Assembly (NCBI GenBank): GCA_013399305.1
Contig: VXAI01000082.1
Span: 2,876,674-2,940,673 of the forward strand
Length of the DNA: 64,000 bases
Reading direction: 5' to 3'
Origin: Rostratula benghalensis
Lineage: Eukaryota > Chordata > Aves > Charadriiformes > Rostratulidae
Under the pieces are notes generated by a model. That model saw only the letters and a program-made list of their open reading frames with translations. It did no database searches and was not told the DNA's origin. A program made the position numbers and the translations under genes. Shown here piece by piece: positions 11,378 through 25,900 of the stretch. Position 1 is the stretch's first letter. The number at the start of each line of letters is the position of its first letter.

Positions 11378-14300
11378 AAATCACAAAAACACAAACAATC
11401 ACCAACGATAATTCCCGAAGAAGTTCCTAACAGGACCATAATTAAGTGCATATAAGGACAGTCTGAATCTTTCTCTGAAGTGCCCAGTATTGCTTACGGA
11501 CCAGAGAGAGGATGTCTGTCTTGACTGACTTTTATTGGGCAGCATAATTCTTAGGAACTGGATATGACATCCTCCAGAGATGATGTGGGAGGTACCCAGT
11601 AATATGTAGGCATCAAATAACCTATAATACAATTTAGTAAATATCATTTGCAATACTTTTTACATGATGTAAACAAAACTAAATTAAAATACAATATAAC
11701 AAGCAGAGTAAGCTCATTTGGTAAACAAGATCCTTCAAAAGACAGCATTTGCAGCGCTCAAAAAGAGCAGACCAATTTGAAACAGATAAGTGAGGACTAT
11801 TATCAAAGGGATAATAACCATCTCATACTTATGCATGCAGCATAATGAACAGAAAAGCACAATAAGGCAGATATGTTAGATTAGCATAATTTTATTCCAC
11901 TATTCAAATGTGTAAGTTGGAAATGGTTTTTGTTTCAATTACTGCTTTTCTCCGTGGGTTTTAAACATTTTATTCAAAATCCAGACTGTTTTATTTTGGG
12001 TTTAGCCCATGGTTTGCAATTACCATCTACCTTGCCTCTTTTTTACCAATGGATACAGCTTTTCAATCTATCCCAACAGTCTTAAGTCTTATTGTGTTTC
12101 AAGGACACAATAGATCACTACTTACCATTAGGATATTACTAGACATTGTATTTCAGATAGAATTTGTAAAGTGTTCCTCCCATTTGTTAATTTGGTTATA
12201 TATTTAACTTATTCCTTTCGCTAAACATTCTCTCTGTCAGAATACAGTATTTAGAGCCTTTAAAAACCTTTTCAGAATATTTTCTCCTGTTAGACACATC
12301 TCCTTATCTCCTTTAACAATTTACATCCATTGGATTAAGCAATTACAGTTTAACTTAACATAACTAGTCAAAAAGAAATTACTGCATATGAAATTCTAAC
12401 CTACTGTATATGAAAAACTACTATAATTTGTTTACTTGTATTCAACAACTTGATCCTAAAGAAAAGTAATACTCCAGAGACAAGTAGCTTAAATTTTAAC
12501 CAAAAAAGCTCTTTTAGGAAACCATTCCAATGGTTAACCACCTCTACTATTATTGAAAACTAATAGATAGAAGCCTTACATATGACTTCTTGTTTTACTT
12601 CAAGTATAACTGTGCCATTTTCTTTTATACACTCTTATACGGTATTCTTCCTACCTCTTATTCTGGTGCTGAAAAAAAGAAAAAAATTAGACTGTGTCGA
12701 AAAAGTAAGTCTCACCTAAGGCACTCTAAGTAGCTAGAAAATAATTGCAAAGGGTACTTTTTTGTACTGCTCAATTTTTTCTGTACCTTTCCTCAAGCAC
12801 ACAAGAACTAGATGCATTGCTCCACTAAAAGTTTAACTGGTGCCATCTAGAGACAAAATTACTTCTACAGGCTCTTGCACTCATCATCTGTCTGCACATA
12901 TAAGGCTGAGACTAACCCTTTCTGCCCTAATACTGTTCCGAGACTTCACCTTTAGAACATCAACTTTTCATTCTGCTAGAGCTTCTTGCACCCCCAACAT
13001 CAGAAGCACACAAAGCCAATTTTCATTTTTAGCTTGTTTTGAATGCAAACATAGGCATAATCTGTATCATTTTTCTAGCTAATAGTTTAATAAAACCAGC
13101 ATTATCTTTGCTAGTAGGAGGGGACACACTTTATATTAACCATGCCTTATGTTAACTGCAGGATATCCCATATCTGGCCTGATAGGCTGGTTACCAATTT
13201 ACCATAAGAAATTGTGTGAGTTGGAGCTGGATACCATGTATCTCATTACTGAGATGTACAGTTTGAATGTGAGATAGCAGTAAAAGATGTACACATGTTG
13301 AAAATTCCAAGAATTAAACACAATTCACTGTTAGTCAACTAGTGAATATTAAAGAAGTGCAATCACAAAACCTTGGGGGAAAAAAGCTGCTTTTACTTTA
13401 AAGAGAAAATGAAATCACAATTCTATGGATTGCTGAGAAGCAATTTAACAGATTAAAAATCTTTTATGTCAGAACACAAAAATTGTACTGACTGTACTTA
13501 ACAGAGTTGATCCACTATGATGTGTATTTATTCAGATGAGTTACATTTTATTAGAGAACAAACAAAACCTGTTTATTACAGAGTTGCAATAATGAGGCCA
13601 GGGAATCAAGAGTGTAGGATTATGGTAAGTATTTATGTCTGATAAGGATAGGGCATTCTGGGAAACTAAAAGGACTATAAGAAGAGATAATAGCCCTCAT
13701 TGTACCCCAGGGACAGGAATCGGTCCAACTCCTTCCAGAACAGACTGAAAGTTACCAGAGTATACAGATAATAAGCAAAGTTACAAAAAATGAATATATT
13801 AATGAAATACATTATATAATTCCCTGTTATCTTTCAGCTGAAAGGCTATCTGAATAAGATGTTTAATCCTGCTAATAGAATTACTTACTGAAATGACTTC
13901 CAGTAACACAAAAAACTAGGCAGCTAGGGAGCAATAAAACTATTAAACTAATAAACTGAAAAGCAAATAAACCTACAATTATTCTGATCATACACTAGCA
14001 TATTTCCCCAGATTATAGTGTTATACTTGCATCAAAAGTAATGCCCTCAAAAGGGTTTACTCACAGGTAGCAAGAGATAATCACGTCTGCACTATTTCTC
14101 AAGGCAGTCAGGAAGATAATGGTAATAAGAACTGAAGTAGTAATTTATTCACAATGCTAAATAAGAATTCCTAATCATGAAGTTCCAGTTTCTCAACAGG
14201 CAGTTGCATGGCTTCTTGTCAGGTTACTATTAGTGACTGGGGATGTTTGTTTTGGCACAGCGTGCAGTCATTGCCACTTCCTTCTATGGAAACAAAGTCA

Positions 14301-17300
14301 TTCTTCATTGTATGTATTTGCTTTTGCTCCATTTCACTGCTTGATATGCTGTCAGATGACACTTGTACCATACTGTAAATCAATTCATTTTCTTTAGCAC
14401 AAAACCAGCCATTTCTCAAAAGATCTGATCCGGAAACACAAGAATAATGAAATACAGAAAACATACATAATTGCTCAGTGTGGTATTGACCTGTTAATAT
14501 ATTTTGACTTGTTTAAGGAAGTGGTTTTTTTTTTTTCTCAAAACCAAGGAAGTAGTTTTGCTCAAAATAAATCAATTGAAAGCCAAAATATCAAACAGCC
14601 TCATCTCTCTGTGTGTGTATACATAGATAAAGGTATCTGTTCAATACTCTGATTTCTAGAAATTAAGTGCAATTAAATGGAACACAAAAAATATGGAAAA
14701 CACCCTGGAACTACCTAATCAAAAGACTTAAAGATTTTATGATGGTTAAATAGATCCAAGATATCAACTGTGTCTTTTTATACCACCTGCCATTATGTTA
14801 GAACAACGCTGGATTTTGCACAACACTGAAGTCCCACTACACTGGAAGAGAGAAGTACATTGAGTTCTAATATCAACCTAATGGAAATAGGCTTCCTTAT
14901 TGATCTCCCAGATGCCTGCAGAATAAGACAGAGGAAAGCACAGTACCTTCTGTACTTATACTGTCATTTCACCAGCATTTTTGTGCAGCTGAGCACTTTA
15001 CTTAAGATGTTTTTGCCATACATTTGCTGTATATTTAAATATACGCTGGTCATCCCATTTATTCACTTTTCCAAGTAAAGTGGCCAAGTAAAGGATAAGG
15101 GAACAATGGGTTTCATGAAACACAGGAAAAAAACTTCAAAATATGATATGAAATACATATAAACACATTAAATATAAATGCTCACAGACACAGGGCAGTG
15201 CATAATTTAATAACAGAAATTTAATTTTTAATTAGAGCCAAAATGAACCATCTATTTACAGCCCTCTAAATAGAAAATCATGCAACAATTATGAAAATAC
15301 TGTTGGGAACAACTTTGAAAAATGCCACTCCTGCTGCAACTTTGGCATTGTTATTTAAATAGCACAGTAATGTTTTTGGTGATACTACAAACACTGTGTA
15401 TTCTGGATTTGTTTCTATTTGAAGAAGTCCTGCAATAAAATTCTGCAGCAAAAAGCTAAAGCCACAAAAGATCACCTTTCCCCCCACACCCCTTTTAATC
15501 AGTGCTGGTTATATACAGTGAATTCCTGGTCTGTGTCATAATCACTAGTAATTCTGAAGTTAATTTAACGGTGTAGGGGTTAATTAATTTATGCCCACTC
15601 CACCCTCCAATACTTTTACTTTCTTGACAAACCTGAAAGCCACTGGAATCAAACCATTTCACAACCTAAACTTACAACGTCCTTTTGAAAATAAGGATTA
15701 CTAATCGCAATATTCATACTGAAGTCAGTTGACTTCCACATGCATTTTAAAACATTGGCTTTTATGTGGAATAGCTGTTGATAAAAACCTGTTTGGGCTA
15801 AGTAAAGTAAAAGTCTAGACCAATAGGATTTTTTTTCCTGGAAGTGATAATTTCAATTATTTAGAGCTGGGTTCAGTATTTCACCTTTCTAGAAAATCAA
15901 GCTTTAAAACCTTTACCTGCACTGACAAGTCATCCTATGGGAATTCATGGAAGTACTTTGCTTTAGTTAGTATGAGAACTTCCAAGTCTGGATCGAAGAC
16001 TTGGTGTTAATTGAAAACTTTGGAAAAAACTGTGGCCTTTCTTCTACTCTGAAACAACTCACATCAGTACCTCAACACCATCATGATCATTTAGCAAATT
16101 TTATGAACATATCCATGTATTGGAAGTCAAAATAGCCAGATAAGGTATAAGTATAGGGATTGCAATTGAATGCAATGGAGAAACAGCCCTCCATCTAACA
16201 CCATTTACTGATTCTATTATCTTAGCACACATGCAGACGTGTAAGAATAGCTTTAAATTACCTTTGACAGAAAATATCATACATTTCCATTTATTTATAT
16301 GGCCCTTCATTAGTAATTGGCAAAGAAAACAACAGCACAAGACTAAAATGCTTTTGAAGTCATTAAATATACACTAAGATACTGGATGCTGGTGTTCAGG
16401 ATGATTAAAGTGTGTACCTTTTATATGATGCATGAAAAAAGATCATTCACAGTTTGCATTAAAAAATACCCATCATTTTGTAATAGCATGGATAGCTAGC
16501 TGTTTAATTGGAAGTGAATCCCAGGCGTTTTATTGATAAATACTGGCGTAGCTCCATTAAGCTCAGTGGTGATAAATTAATCGTTTTGGACTGAGACTAT
16601 GACCTGGAGTATTTTATGATATTTATGAAGATCAGAGAAGGAAAACATAACCACAGACTTTTGCTTTAAAGGCAATTACACTTTTTAGTGCTTTAAAGAA
16701 ATAATTTGACTGATCTCTCTAATCTCGTATCTTAATCTTTCCTGTTCTGTCAGATAGCACATATACAGTCATATGATCTTCTGACATTAAATCCCTTAAG
16801 TCCTGTAATGCATTACATTTCCTAAATTTCCTCCCTCAGAAGTGTACAAATGACACTTGTTTCCCTTCACATGATTTTTGGATGGCCAGTAGCATGCCTG
16901 ACATGGCACAAATTCTAGCTTAATTATCATCTTGTCAAAGCGTAATTTAAAGGATAAATTGTGTTCTCTTAAAAATAATATTCACTGTAAATTCCTTAAT
17001 CTTGTTTCATCTCAATCTTAAACAAAATGTTTATAGATAGCTATGCTTCTGCTGCTTTAATGATGCAAATTTACTCATTCACATCAAAGTATCAGTTTCA
17101 TGTTAAAAGGATAACATTTTTGCTGACCAGATCATGCCAAAATCAACAGAGGTAGCTTCTAACTCTTCAATTCATCACAGTAATCCCTATAAAATATTCC
17201 CATTCACAGGTTTCTTGATAGGGTATCTAAATTAACTTACTTATTTTTTTCTATTGTTTTAAAAAATACCTTAATGTTTGAAATCACCAAAGTTATCTAC

Positions 17301-20300
17301 AAAGTGGTTCTTTTCTGCCCACACAACTATTTAACTATGTTGGTTTTCTTTGCAAAGTCGGACAATTATTTGATCTTTAGGTTAGCTGACAGTTTAGTTG
17401 CCATGTAGAAGGCTTGTATCAAAGTCTCGATCTGCTGATAACCAGTTAAGATACATGGTGTGTCTGTTACAGCTTCCAATATATTTTGCTTATATTAAAC
17501 TAGCAACAATGCTCATTAAGAGCATTTATCCTTGTTTCACCAGAATCTCTGGCAGTTCATACAAGGCTGTGTTTAATTATGCATTCTCTCCTTTATTTTA
17601 AAGGCTTGATAATGAAATTTACATGTGTTGGTACACTGCAAGATACACTCACAAGTAAATAGCAAGAGAGCCTTGCCAGTCTTTTCTTAACATTCAAGAA
17701 ATTTATACCTTTATGAAAGTATTCTGGATTCTATAAAATGAAAAATGTCATCTACTGTTCATCGGTGTTCTCTGCTCAACAAGTGACTCAATCATCTGTT
17801 TCGTTTTAATTACCTGCTTAAGTATCATAACAAATTGAGGCCTGAACTGTCAGTATAATTATCATCTTTCTCATACAAATCTGTGCTAAGCAACCTGGAA
17901 TATGGGAATATCTTTCTTATAGAAGGCAAGGTTGAGGTCTTTTAGGAAATGGAATTGGGACACAGAATATCTGTATAAAACATATGACATGAATAACAAT
18001 CTTATAAAAGCCCCATGCCAAAAAAGTATTGTCATTCACTCAAATCAATAATCTTAGTTTGTGACCTTAGAAAAGAGTTCAATTTAGCCACCATTAAAAA
18101 AAAAAACCCAACACAGTAATTTCTTCCTTTCATACCCAATTATTTCAACAAGATTTCTCATAAAAAAGGTATTTCTATGTCATGTGAAAACCAAGCCCTG
18201 AAAAAGATGTATAATAATAAGATTCCAGAAATACTATGTAGACAATTCTTGAAACAAAGGTGAATGTTACATGACCTGAATCACTAACTAGAATTTTTTT
18301 TTTCTTTTCAACATCAAAAATTCCACATGCTCTTAATTTGATACTTCGTTTAGGTATCTTAAGATAGATGATGATGGTCCTAGATAAAAAATGCATGTTA
18401 GTGCTCTCACATACACTCATTTTCTCTGTGGCTGGACACAGTAATATCTTCTGCTGTGCATATCACTACCATGAAAGTACCTAATCATTACCAGAGGCAG
18501 TTGCAGTGAAGTATAAAAATGAATCTTGCCACAGAAATGATTATTAGAGATTTTAAGGAGCTGGAGGAAATATAAATGCCAGCACAAAGTCAGTGAAAAG
18601 TCAATATTTCTTTATGTAATACAAAGATTTTTACTAATGCTTCCTAAATAAGAAATAACCCATTTCTGTAAAATGGTGTTTCCCTTCTGAGTTACAGACT
18701 CTTTCAGCCTTAAAATGTTCTCTTCCTTATCTAGTTCTGACTAATTAACAATGAGAGTTTTGGCTTTGTAATATATTTGCCCTGTGTGTTGTTAAGTTGA
18801 TGAGGTAATAAGATATGACAATGCAAGTCAGGTAGTTATGAGGATCGTTTTGGCTCTCCAAGAAAAGGGATGAGAATGAGATAAAGCCAAGTGTCCTTCA
18901 TGCTAATGGATGTAATTACTTAACAGTAAATATGCTCTGTGGAATTTCACATTCTTTTAAAAAAGCCTGTTGATACACGTACTAACTGCCATGGTGTACA
19001 GGTGCACAGTTTCTGTATGTGTGTACAACTACATATGTTTTTATCTGCCCATACACTTGCACCTATATTACATTAATCTTTAGGAGTGTCCTGAATATTA
19101 AGCAGTAAATCATTGTGATTTTGGTTAAAGTATACAGAAATGAAAACCTAAATATTAAGGTAATATTCTGAAAAAGTAAGCATCTCAAAAATCTGTTATA
19201 CTCTAGTCTTCAGGGTTTTTTCTCACTTCCCCATTAACGTTAGAAGCTCAAAAGCTAAAGACTACCACTATCTGCAGAACAAGTGAGAGCTGATGACTTC
19301 TGCTGTATATAACTAAATGCAAAGTGAAAAAAAGCATGACTGAAAATATGATTAAATTGAATGTCTTTACATCTAAGAGCCAATGATTAAAATATAAAGG
19401 TTGCAGGTTTAAATGAAGAAGTTCTCACTGGTGGAAAAAGCAAATAACATTTTAAATTATTTGCTTACTGATGGCCTTCAGAAACCACAGGGATTTAAAA
19501 TACATTAAAATAGTCATTTATTCAGTCTTTGTTCAGAGTATTCCCTGAAGCCTCCTGAATAGTCCTTTGCAAAAGTTTCTTCACAATTTTGGTAGAAAGT
19601 TCAAGCTAAAGGAAAAGGAGTTTAGGGTTAAGTAAAAAAATCTCTGCAAAAAGTTAAGAGGTCAAGTCTCACAGAATTCTTAATGCTGCCTTCTAGCCTG
19701 GGGAGGAACTCACACCTATAAGTTTCAACCAGGGAGCTGTCCTAATAGCTCAATTTTTCTAATTTGAAATGGATGAACAGCCTGACCGTATTTTTGGAGA
19801 GCCCTAGCTTGTTCAAAAATATTTTCTTAGACTATGTTCTGGTTTACCTGTTACTGGGATTAAATAATTTGTTCTTGTATTCTTTATTGAAATTCTCTTC
19901 CCCTGTACAAGTCAATTCAACCACTCTCATTCTTAGTTATTCTGGATTACATTAATTATCAGAAATTAACATGAATGAACCTCTGATTTCTAGGCAATGT
20001 CCTCTCTTAGAATCACCACTTGCAAAATTGAACAAAAGTTCTGCTTAATTTTTAATGGGGATGAGAAGGAATTTATGACCATTTGTCATAAATACTGTAC
20101 CTAACACTTCAACTGAAGCAATAAAAGCACAATCAATTCCCTGCTTTGTAAACAGCATAAGAACCTTTTTCTTTCCTCTTGCTCAAGTTCTGCTTAAAAT
20201 TAACGATTCAGTAGGATCATCTCCCTGTACTTCGTCATTGACTATACCACTTTTTTTTGCCTTTAGAGAAAGGAGACTGCAAAGGGACAAATATCTACAG

Positions 20301-22845
20301 CCAAGAACATTACCTGATTTGCCTACCCAGAGCAAGAATCACAGCTCATGTCTATGTATGGTATGTCTATGGCTGTTTAAAAGCCTTCTAGAATTCTTTG
20401 CTGTCTCTTGGTCCACCTTCTAAACACAAAATGCTGTATAGAGAATCAAGTTATGGTTTCACTGTTAATATTTTCTCCAGACAAAACAGTTTTATTTTCC
20501 TAGTAGTTTTGCGGTTTTCTCCAAATACTTTGTGTCTAGACAATGAATACTAAGAGAGATGAGAAAGACCATGCAAGTGTACAGAATAGGTGTTTTTAAA
20601 ATAATGTAAAGTGAGGTTTGATTATAAGACTTGCAGATCATCTTTCATATCTATTTCTAATAACCAATCTAGCTTTTATTTTAAAAACATTTAATATGCT
20701 AACAGCTGAATATATATTTTTCTTTTATGCAGGTTTATAGGTACTTTGATCACCAGTATGTTTAAACCCTAATCTGCCATAGATAAAACTGTTTATTTTT
20801 CCTTGGGGATAATACTGTTCTAAAATATAGTATATTACTTGACTAATGGAAATAAGGTAGTTATGCAGAGTGTGTAAAGTATACTATCATAAAACATCAC
20901 TTACCATTTGTCTACATTTATTCACTGCACCTATCTTTCTAAAAGGATAATACAATGTAACTAAAATAGCAATATCACATCACATTATGGCTCCTGCAGT
21001 CTAACCTGTCAATCATATAAAAGGCAATACAAGCTTTCAGAAATAGTCTTCCAACTCTGACAGGTTCCAAACTTTACCTCACACATTTTATTTGGGGGGA
21101 ACAGAATTGTCTCAGGCAGCCAAGTACAGAAATCCAATCCAGTCACTACTAGATCTGTGGTCTTTAGCATTTCATCATCCTGCTTTTTACCTTGAGGTTG
21201 GTATTTAATATGTATAATCCCAATGCAGTGATCCCTCTACTGCTGTATTCTAAGAAACCTGTCCTTATGAATAGTAAATCTACTGCAGATATGTAAAGCA
21301 CCCTACTCTTCTTCTAATACAGTTTTCAGAGTATTAACCCCTTTATTCCTTCCATTTAACTGAACTAGAAAGGGGGGTTATGATGTTTTGGTTTGGTTTG
21401 GTTTTTTTTAATATGTAAGAAAGAAAAGATTCTACATTTTGAACTCTTCAACACCTATTATTTAATCCTCTAACTTACTTTAATTATGCAATCATGCTAT
21501 TAGGTAAATTTCTCTATATACACACCTGCATTGTGCTCAATAGGTGCACAACAGTGTTCTACATTAAAAGAGTATTTATATGCTAGAGTTAGGTAATACA
21601 ATCCCTTTTCCCTTGTACTATATCACTATCAGTGAAGAAAAACTGTACAGTTGCTGTTGCATATCTAAAAAAATATTCTCGGCAGGGCACTTCCCTGTGT
21701 TTTGCTTTAAGTTTAGTATCTCATATGCATAATCACACACTAGAAACAGACTAAGAAAGCAACCTACATATTCCTTGCCAGCTACAGCTCTATCTAGTCA
21801 AATCTACAGTGTAAAGAATTTAGCATGCACAAAACTGCAAAAAGACAATGAAGACAGAATGGTAGATAGATGCAAGCACAGATATGGCTGGACTTAGCCT
21901 TGAACAAAGCAGATAGATGCACAGGAAAAGGAAAAAATCTGCCCTACCACTTTCTGTACATTCACAAAAATTCATTTTTCCCCTCAGACCATGTAACTGA
22001 GCCGCCTCTGCTCTCTTCACTTCTTAAACCAATTCTATATTATTTCTACAACCCATCTGAATGTGTCTAGTCTCATAATTCTACCAGGTATGAGTTCCCC
22101 ATGTACAGTGTGTCCCCACTTTGGCGTTTATAGAAGGTTAAATTCTTTCAGTGGCATACAATTAACTGCAAATAATTGAGTCTTTTTGCCTTGCATAAGA
22201 AGAGCTATATGAAGAAACTGCAAGTTCAATAAGTCAGCAAGGTCCTCAATTTGCTTTTGATTTATTTTCAATGTTTACGCTGTGCTTAATAGATTGTTGT
22301 TGGAGAGAGAGACAGTAAAAATTCCTTCTGGTAAACAACTTAGCTTAAGAATTAAAATTAGAGATAAATAATGATCCAATTTTATTGAGACTGAATGCAA
22401 CTGAGAAGAATGCAAAATGAAGCATCTTGATGGCAAATTAAGTTGTTTCATTATCTTTCATAAATTGCTTCGGGAGAACTCACTCTTGGCTAATGATTAT
22501 AAACTGAAGACCGAGTTACATTTTTTCCTTACCCAGGAGTTTGAGCCTTTGAGGTCAAAGGGAGTCTCTCAAAGTGATTCCAATAGAATTTAGAATGGGT
22601 CCTTTGGTAGTTACTTGACGCAAGCATAGTTCTCATGCTAGCTGCACAAAGAAGTATGTCAAAAAACATAGCCAAAAATGGATCTACTTCTAAATCCATT
22701 TCATAGTCATTTCAATTAACATTCTTTTCTCTCAAAAGTCTTCACAAAGCAAACAATTTCCATGAGGTCTATTGTTTCTGAAACAATATGCATGTACCAT
22801 ACTAGTAAAAGTTTGAGTGAACATATTTTCAAAGAAAAATTGTAC
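11378..22845. other. long non-coding stretch, no gene supported
   Basis: No protein family, RNA gene or young repeat is recognised across about 11 kb. Notable items are T-rich tracts (14526-14536), two short pieces resembling an old amniote repeat with a 'gaagtcaatgg' core (15719-15738 and about 16539-16585), an octamer ATGCAAAT near 17065, and an exon-like segment at 20267-20360. The open frames present show no family motifs. The stretch is consistent with intergenic or deep intronic DNA. Confidence 0.6.
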
Positions 22846-22855
22846 AAAAAAAAAA

Positions 22856-22920
22856 ATCACAGAATAATTCACACTGAAAGAGCCTTGAAGGTCATCTTTA
22901 CAAATATCCTGCTCTCAGCA
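22856..22920 (-). mobile_element. CR1 3'-tail remnant
   Basis: On the plus strand this begins 'atcacagaataattcacac' and continues with 'ccttgaaggtcatc'. That is the reverse complement of the usual CR1 3' end ('gatgatcttcaaggtc...ttccaac...tgattctgtgat'). It abuts an A run (22846-22855) at its 3'-terminal side. Only about 65 bp remain, so this is a short, diverged tail. Confidence 0.6.
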
Positions 22921-22924
22921 ACAC

Positions 22925-25900
22925 TTTTGACAGAAATAAATACAAACAGGATATGGTTATATTGAAAGTGTGTTTTCTTAATAAATCCACACAAGTCACT
23001 CCACAGAGTCAAATCACAAGTCTTAGTTTAACAATTAATACTGCAGTGATGCTATTAGTATATTACCATTGTCATTATTAACCAAGACAGGTATGGAAGT
23101 AGAGAGCAATTTCTAGACTAAGATTTCTCTTCCATGACAAGTACAAAATAAAATGAAGGCTCCTATCCCTCCAGTCCAGTTTGAACCAGTATACCACTGA
23201 CCCATTGCAATGACGACCAGACAGTCCTGACCCACTCTGAATCACTGGGTCTTGGCAAGTTGGTTAAGACCATTGCATAATGCTTCCATCACTGGCACAG
23301 GCCCCTGCCATGTCAGACCCCCTGTGTCTAGTCTCTGATTTTCTGCCTATTTACACCTGGCCGGAGGTCCGGTTACTACTGGGTTTTGAATTCCTGCCCC
23401 AAATACGTTACAAAAGATGCAAAGTTGCTAAACTTCATCTGTGTTTCTTTGTCACATTTTTCTAAAACATTACAGCAGGACAGATGTAGGGCAGAGAGTT
23501 CAGGTAAGCTCCCATTGTAACAATTATTTGTTTTCCCAGCTCAGTTAAGAGCTGTACACGTGTAGACAAGGTTTCATTGCTCTGAGCAGTGCTTGCAGGT
23601 AGGCATCACCATGCGTCACTCTTCAAAAAATGATCTCTCCTCTTCCTGCATTTTGGAAATACAGCTTTGTAAAATGAAGGTCTATGTGCGATTTTGTTCT
23701 GTTCACCTGGTACCCAAATATGCCTTCAGATGGCTTGATTTAGGGCAAGCAGCAAAGTATTTTGTGGTGACTGCCTGCTACAGTTGTATACCCACTGAAG
23801 ATAACAGCAGCCACTCTGCAACCACTGAGAGGAATAAAATGGCCAACAAGTAACATGTAAATACTTAACACCTATCTGAACAAGTTACATGTCAGCCACA
23901 ATGTAACATTCATCTGGAAGAGGCAGAACTGGCTCTGGTGCTTTGGACCAAACTGGCTTTGGCCCACAACAGTGCATACCAATTCCAGTAATGCACAATA
24001 GAGATGAGATGCTCACCTCATTTCTGGCTTCTCTTGTGAAGCAGCTCTCTAATCTGGCCTCTCTGCCTCAGAAATTAAGCACTATCAAAGACTGATGCAA
24101 TCAGGACCATCGTACATCATCAGACTCATCATGTCATATTTGTTTGGGACTGCTGAGAAGCCCCAGAGAACATTCTAGCTTCGTGTAAAGTAACAGAACT
24201 AACGCTTCAGGTGCAGTGTCTCCATGTGTATTAGTCCAGTGCTTCCATATGTAAAATACATTCTGCAGATTCAAAGAACTTGTTTTTAAATAAGATACAG
24301 AATATTGAAGTATTTCCAGAGTATGTTTTTCTAAACCATCCCATGCATACTGGAGAGTCACAGTTGCTTATTCCCGATCTCACAGTTTGCCAGTTTCCAT
24401 AATTAAAATCTCACAGGCTTAGGTTTTCATCTTAGCAGTTCCACTCAAGTGGAGCTCATTACAATTTATATCCTAATCCCTGGATGATGCAAAGATTCAG
24501 TGTGTTTGGAATACTGACATAAACTGCTGAAATCCATGTGGCCTTCATTGTGCAGTGCTGAATTCCATGTTGGATTCCATATTGCAAGCTTTTGCTGTTT
24601 TTCTTGTTTGGTTGTTGATTTCGTTTGGTATTTTGTTTATGAGAGAAAATTACAGAAGAGTATACCACTGGACTTACAAGATTGTTTAAAAAGCATATGA
24701 AATACTAATTTCAGAATCTCAGTTTTTATATATTTTTTTTTTTTACTTTGGTTAAATAATCAGAAATTCTTAATAATCAATAAGTTGATATACTCTGAAG
24801 AGTACCAACTGGATAACAACATAAGTGCCTCACTACGTTGTATAAATTTGATGGGGGAAAAAAGTTTTGAGCCACTGTATTGCTATTCTAATTGCCTATT
24901 TTTTGAATGTATTTGTTAGTTTGCTAGCTTCAGTCCTCTAAAAAAAAAAGAAAAAACACACACAGAAATTTCTGTCAGAAGTTGTGTTATGCAAAGATAG
25001 CAAAATAAGATAACTATCCATATTGTTTATAACAATCAGCTCTAGTAACACACACAATGTCTCATATTTGTAATCCCCATGCAGTAGAAACAAGATAAAT
25101 GGAATCTGCCACAGCCTTAGCCATGGAATAGTTAAAGAAAACATCCATGAATTAAACACCCTTAACAGTACACAATCCCCAGAACATACTTTGGCCACCA
25201 CATTCCACACAGAGAGCTGCTAAATAGACTGGTTTGCAGAAAAAGGACAACAGATTAAGAAAAGACTATTTTATAACCACATGTATCATCTTATTGGGCC
25301 ACTAAGTTTTATTTCTTGTCTTCAAGTGCAGCCAGCACTGTCTTAGATCTTATGATGATAAATTAATAGTTTGTATAACTGACCTGCACAATCTTCTTCA
25401 TAAACGCAAAGAAAAATTCCTTCTGCATTTCATGCACTGCTCATTCTGAAACTCACTTGGTAACATTCATACAAGGCTACATGTCACAGCAATTGCTCTG
25501 GGACTAGTTTAGAAGCAGCCTGGATTTTGTTGCTTCCATGACACACTCACCTCTTCCTGCAGAAGATCCTACTAGCCCTGCCCACACTATGCAAGGTGTA
25601 GGGTACTTTTTCATTTGCACTAAAGCAGATTAAGTAACACCAAAAACTCTAGCCCTAAACTGACTATTTCCATGACTAATTCATCTTTTCAGTGTGCTGT
25701 AATATCTTATTGATTCCATCAGGAAAAGCACACTTGCATCCAAAAGATATCAAAGCCTTAAGCAGATGTGTTAAATCTTTACCAGGAGCAGAAAATTTGT
25801 TACTGTCATTAGAGCTAAACCGAATTAATACACCTGAAAATCCCAAGCCTTTCAAAATAATATGTTACTATCATTCCTGAATCCTCACTATAGACTTTTT

